A stretch of 63,820 bases of DNA from Aridibacter famidurans. Lineage in GTDB: Bacteria > Acidobacteriota > Blastocatellia > Pyrinomonadales > Pyrinomonadaceae. The notes beneath the pieces were generated by a model. It did no database searches. It was not told the DNA's origin and saw nothing but the letters and a program-made list of their open reading frames with translations. The translations under genes and the position numbers were made by a program. The stretch covers positions 1 to 63,820 of the forward strand of contig JAGFIQ010000112.1 in assembly GCA_024103495.1 (NCBI GenBank), given 5' to 3'. Below, one piece after another: positions 36,258 through 44,480 of the stretch. The first letter of the stretch is position 1. Each line of letters starts with the position of its first letter.

Positions 36258-38138
36258 TTACGCATCCCCTTTTATCCTGTCGGTGACCTCAACTACGCGA
36301 AACATTCCCATTTCCATGTGCATTAGAAGATGGCAGTGAAACGCCCATCTGCCTGGTGCGTCGGCGTTGATCAACACCGAGAGACGTTCGGCCGGTTTGA
36401 CGTTAATGGTGTGTTTTCTGGGAAGGTAGTCGCCGTGTCCGTTTTCAAGATACATCCACATTCCGTGAAGATGCAGGGGATGCTCCATCATCGTGTCATT
36501 AACAAACGTGAGACGCAGAATTTCGCCGTAACGAAATTGAATTGGTCCATCGACTTCCGAAAACTTCTTGCCGTCGAAAGACCACATGTAGCGTTCCATG
36601 CTGCTAGTTAAATGAAGCTCGATCTCTCGTTCCGGTTCTTTGATCTCTGAATAGGGTTTGTTACTTCTTAGATCTGTATAGACGAGAACACGTCTCCCGT
36701 CGCTGCCGAGACCTGAGCCGGGCTCATGCAAACGGCTTTGAGACATCATGGCCACGGAGGAATTGCCCGCTCCGTGAGTATCTTCGCTGTGCATTACCGG
36801 CTTGGTCCAGGGAATCGGCGACTTGTCATTGACTTTGAGCCGATGATTCATTTCATTCAGGGATGAATCCGTTCGCGTGTCTGAATCACTCATTCTCGAG
36901 TGATTCATCTTGGAATGATCCATTTTGCTTTCGTCCTGGACGACTGTGTTTGTTCCATCCATCTTGGAATGGTCCATTCCTTCCATCGAACCGTGATCCA
37001 TTCCCATATCTTTCATAGTCCGCTGGGGAATAGGTCGGCGTGCCGGGATTGGCGCTGCCATACCAGTCTCCGTAGCGAGTGTCCCTCGTGCAAACCCGCT
37101 GCGGTCAATGGTCTCGGCGAAAACTGTATAGGCCTTATCTTCCTTGGGTTCGACGATCACGTCATAAGTTTCCGCCGGTCCCATTCGGAACTCTTCCACT
37201 TCAACGGGCACAACGTTCTGCCCGTCCGTTTGCACAACTTTCATTTGGAGGCCCGGGATTCTGACATCGAAGAACGTCATCGCTCCGGAATTGATAAAAC
37301 GAAGACGCACTTTTTCACCGGGTTTGAAAATCGCGGTCCAGTTTGCTGAAGGTGACAACCCGTTCATCAGATATGTATAAGTAGCTGCCGTTACATCGGA
37401 AAAATCAGTCTGATCCATCCGCATTCGCTCCCACATCAATCGTTCCTGCAGGGCTTTCGTGAACCCTTCCTTCTTCGCTTTCGCTATCAGGGATTTAATT
37501 GTCGGACGCTGATAGTTGTAATAACTGCTCTCCTTTTTCAGCTTGCCTAGGATGTTCATCGGGTTCTCGAAGCTCCAGTCCGACAAAACGACGACGTAGT
37601 CACGGTCAAATTCAAATGGGTCGGGCTCGATCGGGTCGATGATCAGTGGCCCATAATGCCCCTGCTGTTCCTGCAATCCGGAATGACTGTGGTACCAGTA
37701 GGTGCCGCTTTGCTTTATTGGAAAGTCGTAAGCGAATGTTTCGCCCGGCTTGATACCTGCGAAACTCACCCCGGGAACACCGTCCATTTCGAAAGGCAAT
37801 AGAATGCCGTGCCAATGGATCGAGGTATCTGAGCTCAATCCATTGGTCACTCTGAGAGTCACATCTTGACCCTCTTTGAGCCGAATAATGGGACCGGGAA
37901 CAGTTCCGTTGACCGTCACAGCCTTTCCGACACGATTCCCCATATTCAGAGGTGTGTTGCCTATCTGCAAATCGATTAGCCTTCCGCTAAGCTGCTGGGG
38001 GGCGGCAGAGTTCTTAGGAGGCACTCCGGCGAACACGTATTCCGGCAGCAATTTAATGGCGGCAGTGCCAAGCCCTGCGGCTCCCACAGTGCGCAGAAAA
38101 TCCCTTCGTGAGGTTCTATATCTGGATTTGGTACTCAT
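36258..38138 (-). CDS. copA: Multicopper oxidase CopA/PcoA, Tat-exported
   Basis: A 626-residue multicopper oxidase. A Tat signal (SRRDFLRTVG) is followed by three cupredoxin domains with copper motifs HWHG, WYHSH, HPLHLHG and HCHLLMHMEMGM. A Met/His-rich insert (about 395-440, repeated MDH units) is typical of copper-resistance oxidases and binds Cu(I). It oxidises Cu(I) in the periplasm. Its ATG overlaps the stop of a 42-codon upstream ORF (ATGA), and the promoter is probably at 38345-38378. Confidence 0.95.
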   Translation of the reverse strand: MSTKSRYRTSRRDFLRTVGAAGLGTAAIKLLPEYVFAGVPPKNSAAPQQLSGRLIDLQIGNTPLNMGNRVGKAVTVNGTVPGPIIRLKEGQDVTLRVTNGLSSDTSIHWHGILLPFEMDGVPGVSFAGIKPGETFAYDFPIKQSGTYWYHSHSGLQEQQGHYGPLIIDPIEPDPFEFDRDYVVVLSDWSFENPMNILGKLKKESSYYNYQRPTIKSLIAKAKKEGFTKALQERLMWERMRMDQTDFSDVTAATYTYLMNGLSPSANWTAIFKPGEKVRLRFINSGAMTFFDVRIPGLQMKVVQTDGQNVVPVEVEEFRMGPAETYDVIVEPKEDKAYTVFAETIDRSGFARGTLATETGMAAPIPARRPIPQRTMKDMGMDHGSMEGMDHSKMDGTNTVVQDESKMDHSKMNHSRMSDSDTRTDSSLNEMNHRLKVNDKSPIPWTKPVMHSEDTHGAGNSSVAMMSQSRLHEPGSGLGSDGRRVLVYTDLRSNKPYSEIKEPEREIELHLTSSMERYMWSFDGKKFSEVDGPIQFRYGEILRLTFVNDTMMEHPLHLHGMWMYLENGHGDYLPRKHTINVKPAERLSVLINADAPGRWAFHCHLLMHMEMGMFRVVEVTDRIKGDA

Positions 38139-38263
38139 ACTAAAAGGTCATCTTGATAAATTGCCTGGCACGGTAGGCCGGAAGGGCAAAAGGATCCGGC
38201 AACAAATGTCTCGAGTGCCTGGAACACGCGAATCAAATAGAAGGCCATAACGATTCTCGCCAT
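38135..38263 (-). CDS. Short Cys-containing ORF upstream of and overlapping copA (possible leader peptide)
   Basis: 42 codons from ATG 38263 to a TGA that overlaps the copA ATG by four bases. The product has a hydrophobic middle and a FCPSGLPC segment (C-x5-C) near the end. Its start lies in a GGAAGG context and inside a perfect 8-bp hairpin that also holds a second in-frame ATG. The tight coupling and Cys pair recall Cys-containing leader ORFs known before copper operons (CopL of Xanthomonas). Expression is not proven. Confidence 0.5.
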   Translation of the reverse strand: MARIVMAFYLIRVFQALETFVAGSFCPSGLPCQAIYQDDLLV

Positions 38264-38269
38264 GGCCTT
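38241..38269 (-). repeat. Hairpin over the copA leader-ORF start
   Basis: AAGGCCAT and ATGGCCTT form a perfect 8-bp stem with a 13-base loop in the predicted copA leader. The stem covers the ribosome site and first ATG of the upstream ORF, so it could control its translation. The same leader holds a CCTCCGGAGG palindrome (38313-38322). Confidence 0.5.
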
Positions 38270-38344
38270 CCCTGCTCAAGGAGGTCGGTAGAGTTCTGAA
38301 TAAGCAACTCCGCCTCCGGAGGTCAGTCAGAATGATCGTGTTCG

Positions 38345-38378
38345 ACTATATGAAGGTCAACATAAACGCAATATTAAG
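38345..38378 (-). promoter_or_regulatory. Copper-island promoter motif, site A (copA operon)
   Basis: The minus strand reads CTTAATATTGCGTTTATG, then ten bases, then TATAGT as -10. The same arrangement recurs at 54681, 59683 and 60831. The motif overlaps the end of the sensor-kinase gene and would give a leader of about 200 nt for copA. The repeated TTA halves fit binding by the island's OmpR-type regulator. Confidence 0.6.
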
Positions 38379-39816
38379 AGCTTCCCTTCGTGTGAGGTGA
38401 AGGAAGTTTGACGGTGAACCTCGATCCTCTAGGAGTGGATTCTGAAAGTGTAAGCTCGCCGCTATGTTGTTGCGCGATCCACTTCCCAATTGACAGGCCA
38501 AGACCCGCGCCACTCCCAAGCAATGAACCGCTCTTTTTGGACCGGGATTTGTCCGCTCGGTAGAATCTTTCGAATACCCTTGTCTGTTGCTCTACGGGGA
38601 TGCCTTCGCCGTCATCTACCACGTCGACCACGTACTGTCCGTCAGGGAATCCTGCCTTTACCTTGACCCTCGACCTTGCGTGCTTGATCGCATTGTCCAC
38701 CAGGTTGGTAAAAAGCCTTCTCAACAGGAATTCGTCCGCGATGATCTTCATATCCTCCTCTATCTCGGATGTGACTGAGATGTTTCGTCCCGCAGCGAGT
38801 GATTTGAATGCCCGCAGGGTCTCTGCGAGGACATCATCGAGATATATCGGAGTCTTGTTTACCGGCTGTTTTCCGGAGTCGACCTTTGCAATGGTAAAGA
38901 GATCTTCGATTATTCGAGACATTCTCTCCGCCTCTCTCTGCATTATCTCGATCGTCTCAAGATACTCAGAGGCCTCCCGATTCCTGTTTGTAAGACTGAC
39001 TTCCGCTTCGCCGCGCACAATGGAAACCGGAGTCCGTAGTTCGTGAGCGGCATCAGCCATGAACCGCTTCTGCAACTCGAACGCTGAGTCGAGCCGACCC
39101 AATAGGTCGTTAAACGCTTTGGCGAGCCTGCCAAGTTCGTCCTCTTCATTCGCGACAGGTAATTTCTCATTCAGGTTAGCTGCCGTGATGTGAGTCGCGG
39201 TCTCACTCATCTTCGCTATCGGTGCGAACGTTCTTCTCGCTACGAGGTAGCCACCCACGCTGGCAAGAAAAATAGCTATCGGGACTATCAGGAGAAGCGC
39301 GTTTCGGATCTGTCCCAGAAAGGCTTCATATTCTTTCAGCGGATGCACGACCAAAAGCGAGTATTTGATCCCGCCCAATGAAAAGGGATGGTAGTGAACC
39401 CGATATGACTCTCCTTCAATCGAGAAACCATCAACATTTGACTCGATTTCCTTGGAGAAGCCGTCAAGCCATGACCGAGCCGTTTCGGTACTGATGTTAG
39501 GCTCAAGAGCAAGAGTTCTGGTTTGCCATCGAAACTGCTTGCTTTGCTCAAACACGAAGACCTTGTAGTTCTTAAAGCTGACATCCTCAGCGGCATGCGA
39601 AACCGCTTGATCCGCCGTCATATTTTCGCTCTTGTCCTCAAAATGACGCGTTGCGATCACTTCAAAGGAAGTTCCAACTTCTGAAAGGGAATTGTCGAGA
39701 AAACTGTAGGATGTGATAGAAAAGATCGTGTACGTCAAGACGCCCAGTATTCCCAGAATTAGCGCCAGTACACCGACATAGAGAACCGTCAACCTCCACC
39801 GTGCAGATCTAATCAT
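38374..39816 (-). CDS. Copper-type sensor histidine kinase (CusS/CopS-like)
   Basis: A 480-residue kinase. Two membrane segments (about 10-32 and 168-190) enclose a periplasmic sensor domain, then a HAMP domain, phosphoacceptor helix ADAAHELRTPVS, DNAIKHA, DDGEGIP and GAGLGLSIGKW. The gene overlaps the response regulator by 8 bases. Position beside the copA operon makes copper or silver the likely signal. The periplasmic domain shows no obvious His/Met cluster, so the ligand is inferred from context only. Confidence 0.9.
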   Translation of the reverse strand: MIRSARWRLTVLYVGVLALILGILGVLTYTIFSITSYSFLDNSLSEVGTSFEVIATRHFEDKSENMTADQAVSHAAEDVSFKNYKVFVFEQSKQFRWQTRTLALEPNISTETARSWLDGFSKEIESNVDGFSIEGESYRVHYHPFSLGGIKYSLLVVHPLKEYEAFLGQIRNALLLIVPIAIFLASVGGYLVARRTFAPIAKMSETATHITAANLNEKLPVANEEDELGRLAKAFNDLLGRLDSAFELQKRFMADAAHELRTPVSIVRGEAEVSLTNRNREASEYLETIEIMQREAERMSRIIEDLFTIAKVDSGKQPVNKTPIYLDDVLAETLRAFKSLAAGRNISVTSEIEEDMKIIADEFLLRRLFTNLVDNAIKHARSRVKVKAGFPDGQYVVDVVDDGEGIPVEQQTRVFERFYRADKSRSKKSGSLLGSGAGLGLSIGKWIAQQHSGELTLSESTPRGSRFTVKLPSPHTKGSS

Positions 39817-40501
39817 CCTTTACTTGTTCTTCTTGCGTGAGCATATAACCAGCTCCGCGGCGGGTGTGCAGCAGCTGGCTGAATGAGCCTTTCTCCAATT
39901 TCTTTCGAAGGCGGTTCACGATCACCTCTATCGAGTTGGTGAAAGGATCATAGTTCTCATTCCAGCAATGTTCAGAGATCTCAGCCCTGCCAATAACCCG
40001 ATTAGCGTTTCGTGCCAAGTATTCGAGCACAACAAACTCTTTTGGGGTTAGGTGTATTTCCTCTCCCGAGCGCCACGCTCGCTGAGAGTTTGAATCGATC
40101 TCAAGGTCGCCGACGGAGAACGAGGAATCGACAAATTCCTTTTCCTTTCGGCGCAGGAGGGCACGAACCCTTGCGAGGAGCTCCCTGAACGCAAATGGCT
40201 TCGTGAGGTAATCATCGGCCCCTGATTCCAAGCCTTCAACCCTGTCTTCGACATCATCCCGTGCCGTTAGCATAAGGATAGGAGTCTGCGCGCCTTCCTG
40301 CCTGAGTTCCCTGCAAACGTCGAACCCGTCCACTAGCGGGATCATGACGTCAAGAATGATGACATCGTAGGTATTTATCGACGCTTGGTAGAGCGCGGAC
40401 TCGCCGTCCGCAGCAACGTCAACAGCGAACGCTGCCTCTTCGAGCCCTTTCGCTACGAAACTGCTGACTCCTTCGTCGTCTTCCACTATTAGAACTCTCA
40501 A
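39809..40501 (-). CDS. OmpR-family response regulator (CusR/CopR-like)
   Basis: A 230-residue regulator with a TTG start. The receiver has acidic residues VEDDEG, phospho-Asp in ILDVMIPLVDG and conserved LMLTARDD and DDYLTKPF. The C-terminal winged helix has LTPKEFVVLEYLARNANRVIGR. It is the candidate that reads the repeated CTTAAT-CGTTTA promoter motif of the island. A TTG start often means low basal expression. Confidence 0.9.
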   Translation of the reverse strand: MRVLIVEDDEGVSSFVAKGLEEAAFAVDVAADGESALYQASINTYDVIILDVMIPLVDGFDVCRELRQEGAQTPILMLTARDDVEDRVEGLESGADDYLTKPFAFRELLARVRALLRRKEKEFVDSSFSVGDLEIDSNSQRAWRSGEEIHLTPKEFVVLEYLARNANRVIGRAEISEHCWNENYDPFTNSIEVIVNRLRKKLEKGSFSQLLHTRRGAGYMLTQEEQVKDD

Positions 40502-40922
40502 ATCATCCTCGCAGCAATCGCAAAGTGCCGTACCGTCGTGACCAGGGTAAATCTATACGGCTCACTCATCGGTGTGCGCTATCGTCGATCGGTCTGTTTC
40601 ACTAAAGTTGTTTCGGGAATTATAACTCAGTGCTTCCCTGGATTCTTGTCTCACCGTTACAAGTTCTTGGTTTGGCCGACTCTTCCAATTGAGAAAAGAT
40701 ATCTCAACTGAAGCACAGAAACTCAAAAGGAATAATCTCTTCAACAAAAAGTATATGGGGATTGAGGGGAACTTATATCTGACCTGCCAAGCAGTAGGTC
40801 TTATGACCTTGGTTTGACACATCGTCGGCACCAAATGGCGATTATGATCTTTCTTGAGATCGGCACTCGACCAGATCAAGTTGATTGAGTCAGATCACAG
40901 TCGAAAAAGAGAGGGCCTTCGG
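40502..40922. other. Divergent control region between response regulator and MerR genes
   Basis: 421 bases without a gene. TTGACA (40814) and TATGAT (40843) stand 23 bases apart, too far for an ordinary promoter and only loosely fitting the long spacer of MerR-type promoters. No clear dyad was seen between them. The CTTAAT-CGTTTA motif is absent here. Confidence 0.4.
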
Positions 40923-41330
40923 ATGATCACAACAGCGACACTCGCCAAGCTAGCTGATCTGTCGATCTTTACCGTTCGATACTATACAAGGATTGGTCTT
41001 CTAATTCCCTGCGGGAGAAGCGAGAAAGGGTACAAGATCTTCAGATACTCTGACGTTTCGAGATTGAAATTTATCATTAATGCGAAACTCCTGGGATTTG
41101 AGCTGGAAGAGATAAGACGCATCTTGGAGTTGGCGCAATTCGGGGAGAACCCTTGTCCCGAAGTCAGGGAGGTCTTAGGCCGGAGGGTCGAAGAAAATCG
41201 GGAAAGTATCAAGCGGTTATTAACATTGCAAGACAGGTTAGAATGCGTCAATGAAGAATTGGCAGCGATGAACTCGGGGCCGACCGGGGGTTCAATTCGC
41301 CTCCTCATCGAATCCTTGGCAGGAGCGTGA
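40923..41330 (+). CDS. MerR-family metal-responsive regulator
   Basis: The ATG at 40923 with GAGGG upstream gives 135 residues. Winged-helix DNA-binding head (LAKLADLSIFTVRYYTRIGLL) and long dimerisation helix. Cys78 (NPCPEV) and Cys108 (LECVNE) sit roughly where MerR binds mercury, but the third Cys near the C-terminal loop is missing (GGSIRLL). The inducer is uncertain: Hg, Cu or another soft metal, or a thiol signal. The next gene on the strand is an ATC-hydrolase-like protein. Confidence 0.87.
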   Translation: MITTATLAKLADLSIFTVRYYTRIGLLIPCGRSEKGYKIFRYSDVSRLKFIINAKLLGFELEEIRRILELAQFGENPCPEVREVLGRRVEENRESIKRLLTLQDRLECVNEELAAMNSGPTGGSIRLLIESLAGA

Positions 41331-41436
41331 GACCTCGAACCGATTGTGTGCGGTTCCAGGTCGGTACCAGCCGTTGCGATGGGGTTCATCCAATCCAGGG
41401 CAACTCAACCGTGAACAACAAGAGAACAAACATCGA

Positions 41437-42132
41437 GTGATTCCCCTATTACTAAGAGTGTTCTACAGGCCGCCGTTAAACCGGCACTTCAGGGAAGTGC
41501 TGGTCGGTAATGCGAGGTCGGAAGCCGGCGCCGAGGAGTCCATGTTCACGGCGGCCGAATGCAAGCTGGTTTTGAGGGATATTTGGGGTCGCTACTCGAG
41601 GCACTCGGGTGTTGTACCGCAAGTTTCGAACATGGGCGGCCGAGTAAACCTCCAACTTGCTTGCCTCACACTCTGTGCTTTCCAAAGTTTGCTCGAAAGA
41701 GGAATTGAAAGGGCTCACGCGATCAAGATCGTGGCTGACGTAACGTGGAAGGCCTATCAAAGGTGGGGTGCTTTCGCATACTTTATCTCTAGACTTTTGG
41801 CGAAGGATAGGGTGAAGCGGATTCGAATCGCGACAAAGGCGTTTCAGGTTTTTCCTTTCTCTCCTCCAGCTTACAAGATAGAGAGAATAAACCAGCCAGG
41901 TGGTGTCGACTTAAACGTTCGACGTTGCGTTGTCGCCGAGTACTTTAGGTCTAACGACGCGATTGATCTATGTTCAGTTTCTTGGTGTGATCTGGATTTC
42001 GCATTAGCCGAACTATGGGGTGGTCAATTAGAACGGACACAAACCCTTGTCAATGGAAACGATATTTGTGATTTCAGATTTCGGGCCGGATCAACCGCGT
42101 GCGAGGGAGACGTGCAGCCTGAAAAGGGGTGA
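41437..42132 (+). CDS. L-2-amino-thiazoline-4-carboxylic acid hydrolase-like protein
   Basis: About 231 residues from a GTG at 41437. An in-frame TTG at 41344 and ATG at 41542 are alternatives. The C-terminal part with CVVAEYFRSNDAIDLC, SWCDLDFALAELWG and LERTQTLVNGNDICDFRF has the Cys/Asp pattern of the ATC hydrolase family. The founding activity opens a thiazoline ring to a cysteine derivative. In metal islands the true substrate is not known. It probably shares a transcript with the MerR gene. Confidence 0.7.
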   Translation: MIPLLLRVFYRPPLNRHFREVLVGNARSEAGAEESMFTAAECKLVLRDIWGRYSRHSGVVPQVSNMGGRVNLQLACLTLCAFQSLLERGIERAHAIKIVADVTWKAYQRWGAFAYFISRLLAKDRVKRIRIATKAFQVFPFSPPAYKIERINQPGGVDLNVRRCVVAEYFRSNDAIDLCSVSWCDLDFALAELWGGQLERTQTLVNGNDICDFRFRAGSTACEGDVQPEKG

Positions 42133-42454
42133 CTGTTTATCACCTTAGAAACCCCGGGAATCATGAACACAATCGAGCTCTGCCTTCCCAATTCCGTAAG
42201 CCTCAATAATCTCTTCTAATACAATCCGCAGCCCTCACATTTTCTTTAATTTTCGGTTTAAGTAGAACAACGTAGCCTGCATACGAAAAGCAAAAGGTCC
42301 AAGAAAGAACTCGTTCAACCAGATTCTTAAGACTGAGACGACTTTCTTGCCGGCCTGGAATTATCGTGATACTTGGTGCCAAGTTTCAGAGTTGCGAAGA
42401 CTAGAAAGCTGGAACGGCGACAACCGCACGGCACCTTGTAGCAGGAGGTGGTCA
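42133..42454. other. Intergenic region with promoter-motif site E
   Basis: No gene. At 42245-42278 a weaker copy of the island promoter motif occurs: TTTAATTTTCGGTTTAAG, ten bases, then TAGCCT. It lies about 190 bases before the small DUF2933 gene and points towards it. Confidence 0.4.
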
Positions 42455-42670
42455 ATGAGATCAATTACTGATTTAGCTCCCTCAATGATCGTGGCCGGAA
42501 GTATTTTGCCCTTGGCGTTCATATTTCTCGCTCCGATGCTCGGGCTCGACGGAAAACTCGTCTTCTTGGTTGTGGTGCTCACTGTGTTCGTATGTCACCT
42601 CATCCTGATATGGTTCGCAGGAAGGCTTAAGAGTTATCACTTCGATGAAACTATTGACGATGAAGGATGA
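42455..42670 (+). CDS. Small DUF2933-like membrane protein
   Basis: 71 residues from ATG 42455, which has a strong AGGAGG seven bases upstream. Two membrane segments (about 9-30 and 32-54), the second ending VFVCHLILIW with a Cys-His, then a short acidic tail. It is clearly related to the 66-residue protein at 48367-48567. Such proteins occur in heavy-metal islands, and their function is unknown. Confidence 0.7.
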   Translation: MRSITDLAPSMIVAGSILPLAFIFLAPMLGLDGKLVFLVVVLTVFVCHLILIWFAGRLKSYHFDETIDDEG

Positions 42671-42828
42671 GGTCCGGACTGTTCCGCGTATTAGCGGTTG
42701 ATTCTTCGTTTTCGGAAGCTGTATCTGGCTTCCAGAACAGTTGCTTGCCGCGATCTACGACATCAACTTTAGTAAGAGCCTGCCAACTTAAGACAAGAAA
42801 ATTGCCGTGAATACCGGGGATTACTGGG

Positions 42829-43674
42829 ATGGAAGTCATCAAGGCAAATGGAGAACGCGAAAAATTCAATGTGAAGAAGGTAAGGGCTTCACTGAAGAGG
42901 GTCAGCGTGCCAGCGACAATTCGAGACCGAATCGTAAAGTCCGTGACTGACAAAATACATGACGGAATCAGTACGAGGGAACTTTACCGAATGGTCTTCA
43001 GAGAACTTAAGAAGCAAAAGGGCGGTTTTGCGGGGAAGTACAACCTTAAAAAAGCATTAATCGAACTTGGTCCTTCAGGCTATCCTTTCGAGAACTATAT
43101 CGGCCGGCTCTGGGAATCTGGCGGTTTCGCTGTCGAAGTAGGAAGCGTAGTGGAGGGGCGTTGCGTCTCGCATGAGGTGGACGTTCGTGCCCGGAAGGGC
43201 AACCTTGTGCATTTTGTGGAGTGCAAGCACCACAGCTCACAAAGAAATTTTTGCAACGTCCGGAATCCCTTGTATTTCTATGCCCGATTTCTTGATTTGC
43301 GAAAGGTGGCTTCAGTTGCAGAGAACAGCCGTCTGAAATGTAAAGGTTATCTGGTTACGAATACTCGGTTCACCAGCGAGGCGATGCTTTATGGTCACTG
43401 TGTAGGTTTAAAATTGATCAGCTGGAACCACCCTCCGAACAGCAGTCTGCGTGAACAGATAGACAGAGCGGGACTGCACCCCATTACTTGCCTCTCAACT
43501 ATATCCAAGAGTCAGAAACAGGCCCTGATCGATCGAGGGGTCGTACTGTGTATGGATATCTGCCGATCCCCTGATGTCCTCTTGGAAATTGGAATTAAAA
43601 ACGAAAAGACAAAAAGGGTGCTCGAAGAGGGAGCCGCCGTGTGCGGTATTCCGGCTTCAAATGTCGCTCACTAG
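42829..43674 (+). CDS. ATP-cone plus restriction-endonuclease-like protein
   Basis: 281 residues. Residues 1-85 form an ATP-cone (VIKANGEREKFNVKKVRASL), the nucleotide-binding module of ribonucleotide reductase regulators. Residues 90-230 look like a PD-(D/E)XK nuclease domain with HEVDVR (115-120) and VECK (130-133), the Mrr-type catalytic pattern. Cys-rich end. Proteins of this type may cleave DNA under nucleotide control, but activity is not established. A faint promoter-like match (TTGATTCTTCGTTTTC, 42698-42713) lies upstream. Confidence 0.78.
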   Translation: MEVIKANGEREKFNVKKVRASLKRVSVPATIRDRIVKSVTDKIHDGISTRELYRMVFRELKKQKGGFAGKYNLKKALIELGPSGYPFENYIGRLWESGGFAVEVGSVVEGRCVSHEVDVRARKGNLVHFVECKHHSSQRNFCNVRNPLYFYARFLDLRKVASVAENSRLKCKGYLVTNTRFTSEAMLYGHCVGLKLISWNHPPNSSLREQIDRAGLHPITCLSTISKSQKQALIDRGVVLCMDICRSPDVLLEIGIKNEKTKRVLEEGAAVCGIPASNVAH

Positions 43675-43679
43675 AATTT

Positions 43680-44480
43680 ATGTATCCCGAACTATTCAGA
43701 ATTGGCGATTTTCCGATCAATGCATATGGCGTTTGGCTCGCTATAGGGCTGATCGCAGGTCTATTCATTGCAGCCAGGTTGGCAGCCGCGGACGGGATTT
43801 CGAAGGCAAGAATTTACGACATCGGTTTGTGGACTATTCTCGGCGGAGTCGTGGGCTCAAAAGTTCTGCTCTTGTTTACCGATGAGAATGTGTCTGTGTT
43901 CTCGATCGAGTTCCTGCGTTCCGGCGGAGTTTACTACGGCGGACTCATCGGCGGGATCTTAACTTTCGCAGTATTGATCAGGTACTACGGACTTCCTTTT
44001 TGGAAAGTTGGCGATGCCTTCGCGCCGGGCGTTGCGCTCGGTCAGTTTCTTGGCAGGCAGGGCTGCTTTTCTGCCGGCTGCGACTGGGGAAAAGAAACTC
44101 TCTTGCCATGGGGTGTGCATTTTACTGAAGCAGGACACGCAAACTCGGGAGTGCCAATTTATGGCCCGGACGGCCGGGATTTGTTCCTGCATCCGACCCA
44201 GCTTTATGAGTCTTTCGCGATGCTTGCGGTTTTCGGGTTCCTCCTCTACGTACACAAGAAGAAGAGCTTCGATGGCAAGGTCCTTCTTTACTACGGAATC
44301 GCATACGGAATCATTCGGTTCCTGATTGAGTTCCTGAGAGACGACCCGAGAGGCGACATTCTTGGGATTACATCCGCGACGGGGCTATCGACTTCACAGA
44401 TCATCAGTGTCGGAGTTGCGTTTACGTCCCTCGCATTTCTTTTTTTCAAGTCCAGGATGGCCGGGAAGCTCATGAAATGA
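43680..44480 (+). CDS. lgt: Prolipoprotein diacylglyceryl transferase
   Basis: 266 residues from ATG 43680 (MYPELFRIGDFPINAYG), 5 bases after the preceding stop. Seven membrane segments, the Lgt signature in LGRQGCFSAGCDWGKET, and FLIEFLRDDPRG near the end. It adds diacylglycerol to the lipobox Cys of lipoproteins. A copy on a metal island may serve the island's own lipoproteins (DUF3347, DUF411), and a second chromosomal copy is expected elsewhere. It overlaps the next gene by 4 bases. Confidence 0.9.
   Translation: MYPELFRIGDFPINAYGVWLAIGLIAGLFIAARLAAADGISKARIYDIGLWTILGGVVGSKVLLLFTDENVSVFSIEFLRSGGVYYGGLIGGILTFAVLIRYYGLPFWKVGDAFAPGVALGQFLGRQGCFSAGCDWGKETLLPWGVHFTEAGHANSGVPIYGPDGRDLFLHPTQLYESFAMLAVFGFLLYVHKKKSFDGKVLLYYGIAYGIIRFLIEFLRDDPRGDILGITSATGLSTSQIISVGVAFTSLAFLFFKSRMAGKLMK

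Noticed and set aside
43957..43990. Additional CTTAA-CTTTCG matches inside lgt and inside the AMP phosphorylase gene (44683)
   Set aside because: They lie within coding sequence, break the GTTTA half and lack the -10 at the fixed distance; taken as chance.
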